Source: JBCCGE01 sp039029455 (GTDB lineage Bacteria; Pseudomonadota; Gammaproteobacteria; Arenicellales; Poriferihabitantaceae). From it: a DNA stretch of 7,426 nucleotides. This document shows positions 6,394 through 7,426 of this stretch, one piece after another. The notes under the pieces were generated by a model. It did not search any database. It saw nothing but the letters and a program-made list of their open reading frames with translations, and was not told where the DNA came from. The translations under genes and the position numbers were made by a program. Position 1 is the first letter of the stretch. Each line of letters begins with the position of its first letter. The stretch spans positions 1 to 7,426 of the forward strand of contig JBCCGE010000131.1 of assembly GCA_039029455.1 (NCBI GenBank). Direction: 5' to 3'.

Positions 6394-7023
6394 TCAGGAC
6401 ATCGATTGATCACGATTTGCTGAAAACCGAAGCGGTTGCTCAAGCAGTTGCGAAGACAGCACCGACAACAGACAGTAACCGAGAAAAAAGTAAAAACCGG
6501 TTCCAAGTGTGGCAGTAAAATTCAGCATTGCGTCGGACTGTTGAATGCCATTTGCAGCCAGGAAAGCAACGAAAAGACCAATTACAAAAACATCCGCCAT
6601 CGACCACTTGGCCAATGAGCCGCTAAATGCATGTAACTTGCGGCAAAGAGATTGTTTGGAAGCGACACTGGCCAGCAGGATCAACAGCAGTTTTAACAGT
6701 GGAATAAGGACGCTGAACAGGATTATGAGCACGGCAACCAGCGTGAATCCGTTGACATGAAGATCCTGAGCAGTCCCAAGAATGCTTCGAGTCTTTTCAT
6801 AGACATCGACCGTTCCCTCCGGACGCATCTGGCTCAGCAAGGCATCTGCCATGGTGTCGAGCAATGGCGGCGTTTCAGGACTTTCAATGATCAGGTCTTT
6901 TCCAACCTGGACAAGATCTGATTTTTCCACCTCGCCTTTCAGTGTCAGGATGGGTAACGTGACGCCGGGGTAGAGGCAGGCATAGGCTGCGAGCAGGACA
7001 ATGACACCAAGTATTTTTTTCAT
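6394..7023 (-). CDS. Paraquat-inducible protein A (PqiA/LetA) domain membrane protein
   Basis: 209 residues with about four membrane helices: 4-27, 93-120, 142-160 and 174-195. A loop of about 65 residues (28-92) follows the first helix and is probably periplasmic. Family signatures are TRSILGTAQDL (78-88), the Pro-containing helix LIPLLKLLLILLAS (106-119) and KWSMADVFVIGLFVAFL (139-155). The zinc-ribbon of full-length two-domain PqiA is absent, so this is the short single-domain form. PqiA/LetA proteins act in the inner membrane with MCE partners (PqiB, LetB) in lipid transport across the envelope; no MCE gene lies in this window. The ATG at 7023 has no Shine-Dalgarno and is preceded by a pyrimidine-rich stretch (CTCTTCTACTCC). 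It follows the 101-residue gene by 28 bases. Confidence 0.85.
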   Translation of the reverse strand: MKKILGVIVLLAAYACLYPGVTLPILTLKGEVEKSDLVQVGKDLIIESPETPPLLDTMADALLSQMRPEGTVDVYEKTRSILGTAQDLHVNGFTLVAVLIILFSVLIPLLKLLLILLASVASKQSLCRKLHAFSGSLAKWSMADVFVIGLFVAFLAANGIQQSDAMLNFTATLGTGFYFFLGYCLLSVLSSQLLEQPLRFSANRDQSMS

Positions 7024-7051
7024 TTGGAGTAGAAGAGTCAGAAAGCAAGTA

Positions 7052-7357
7052 TTACAACAGCTGGATACCGCCCTTAAGGAAAATTAACAGCAGCAGAGTG
7101 AACAGTAGAATCCCTGGAGCAGCTAACAACGCCGACTGCGGGTACCGAGCCAAACGGTATCGGCGGATTGCGATGTAACCGCAAACAATTGCGACCAGAG
7201 GATAGCTAATCATCAGGGTGTGAAAAGCATACTCCTGACTCATGCCCGGGATTGAACCTTCACCATCCACGAGAATGAAGGTAAAGGGGGCCAAAGGCAG
7301 GATGATGAGCAGTGGAATCCACGCCAAAAGGTTGAGCAGGATTGCGATCAGTTTCAT
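7052..7357 (-). CDS. Small three-helix membrane protein, unknown function
   Basis: 101 residues, mostly hydrophobic: helices at about 4-30, 47-65 and 78-97. A short polar loop (DGEGSIPGMSQEY, 31-43) follows the first helix and a strongly basic loop (RRYRLARY, 65-72) lies between helices 2 and 3. By the positive-inside rule that basic loop should face the cytoplasm, placing the 31-43 loop in the periplasm. I do not recognise a family. The ATG at 7357-7355 lies 8 bases after an extended -10 box, with no Shine-Dalgarno. It appears to be the first gene of the minus-strand run and is followed by the PqiA-like gene after 28 bases, so a role with that protein in the envelope is possible but unproven. 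Confidence 0.75.
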   Translation of the reverse strand: MKLIAILLNLLAWIPLLIILPLAPFTFILVDGEGSIPGMSQEYAFHTLMISYPLVAIVCGYIAIRRYRLARYPQSALLAAPGILLFTLLLLIFLKGGIQLL

Positions 7358-7365
7358 AGGGTCAA

Positions 7366-7374
7366 TTTATAACA
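7366..7374 (-). promoter_or_regulatory. Extended -10 promoter element for the minus-strand operon
   Basis: The minus strand reads TGTTATAAA (7374 to 7366), an extended -10 (TGn-TATAAA, one mismatch to TATAAT). The hexamer ends 8 bases before the ATG at 7357, so the 5' leader would be nearly absent. The -35 region at 17 bases reads GGTTCC and is poor, which is usual for extended -10 promoters. This is the likely main promoter for the five genes down to 4704. Confidence 0.5.
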
Positions 7375-7380
7375 GACTGC
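7370..7380. repeat. Direct repeat copy 2 at the 5' edge of the minus-strand gene block
   Basis: TAACAGACTGC is identical and in the same orientation as 4694-4704, with continued similarity to about 7389 if one base is gapped. It lies between the first gene of the block and the window edge and overlaps the extended -10 element. The rest of 7381-7426 shows nothing I can assign. Confidence 0.4.
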
Positions 7381-7426
7381 AAGCTTAAGGAACCTTTGCG
7401 AAAGTCCTGGTGAAATTCGTAGGGAG

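Noticed and set aside
6366..6397. Bulged hairpin over the stop of the PqiA-like gene, followed by TTTTT on the minus strand
   Set aside because: The stem has a bulge and the T-run begins about 9 bases after it, so strong termination before the secreted-protein gene is unlikely. At most it might reduce downstream expression.
1..7426. Mobile element, prophage, CRISPR or defence island
   Set aside because: No transposase, integrase, phage structural gene, nuclease/toxin pair, regularly spaced repeat or tRNA-like sequence could be supported. The genes are mostly housekeeping or common accessory families.

Overview
The window looks like ordinary chromosomal DNA of a gammaproteobacterium, probably environmental. 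The clues are the LexA C-terminal sequence, roughly balanced base composition, dense single-copy genes, and common proteobacterial families (LysR regulator, NTE-type patatin, GST, AzlC/AzlD, PqiA). The taxon is an inference from how the proteins read; no marker gene settles it. I see no transposase, phage gene, CRISPR array, tRNA or rRNA.

Layout. (1) Bases 2-373 are the 3' end of a lexA-type SOS repressor, cut by the left edge. It converges on a minus-strand gene (431-943) for a small leucine-zipper protein with a C-terminal membrane anchor; a hairpin lies between the two stops. (2) A 233-base divergent gap leads to a plus-strand LysR-type regulator (1177-2040). After 134 bases comes a large gene (2175-3989) for a cyclic-nucleotide-binding/patatin protein of the neuropathy-target-esterase type. 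(3) A GST-like gene (4112-4678) follows, with a 12-base perfect palindrome just upstream. (4) The remainder is a tight minus-strand run read from 7357 down to 4704: a small three-helix membrane protein, a PqiA-domain membrane protein, a secreted four-cysteine protein, then AzlC and AzlD. Gaps are 28, 39, 30 and -11 bases, so this is probably one operon.

How they may work together. AzlC and AzlD form a two-component exporter of branched-chain amino acids or related compounds. The PqiA-like protein belongs to a family linked to envelope lipid transport, and the patatin protein probably acts on phospholipid or lysophospholipid. Several products are therefore envelope-related, but nothing shows that they form one pathway.

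No gene set stands out as a clearly new system. The points most worth a second look are the altered oxyanion-hole motif in the patatin domain, the GCN4-like zipper in the tail-anchored protein beside lexA, an imperfect direct repeat bracketing the minus-strand block, and starts lying about 8 bases from -10-like boxes without a ribosome binding site.
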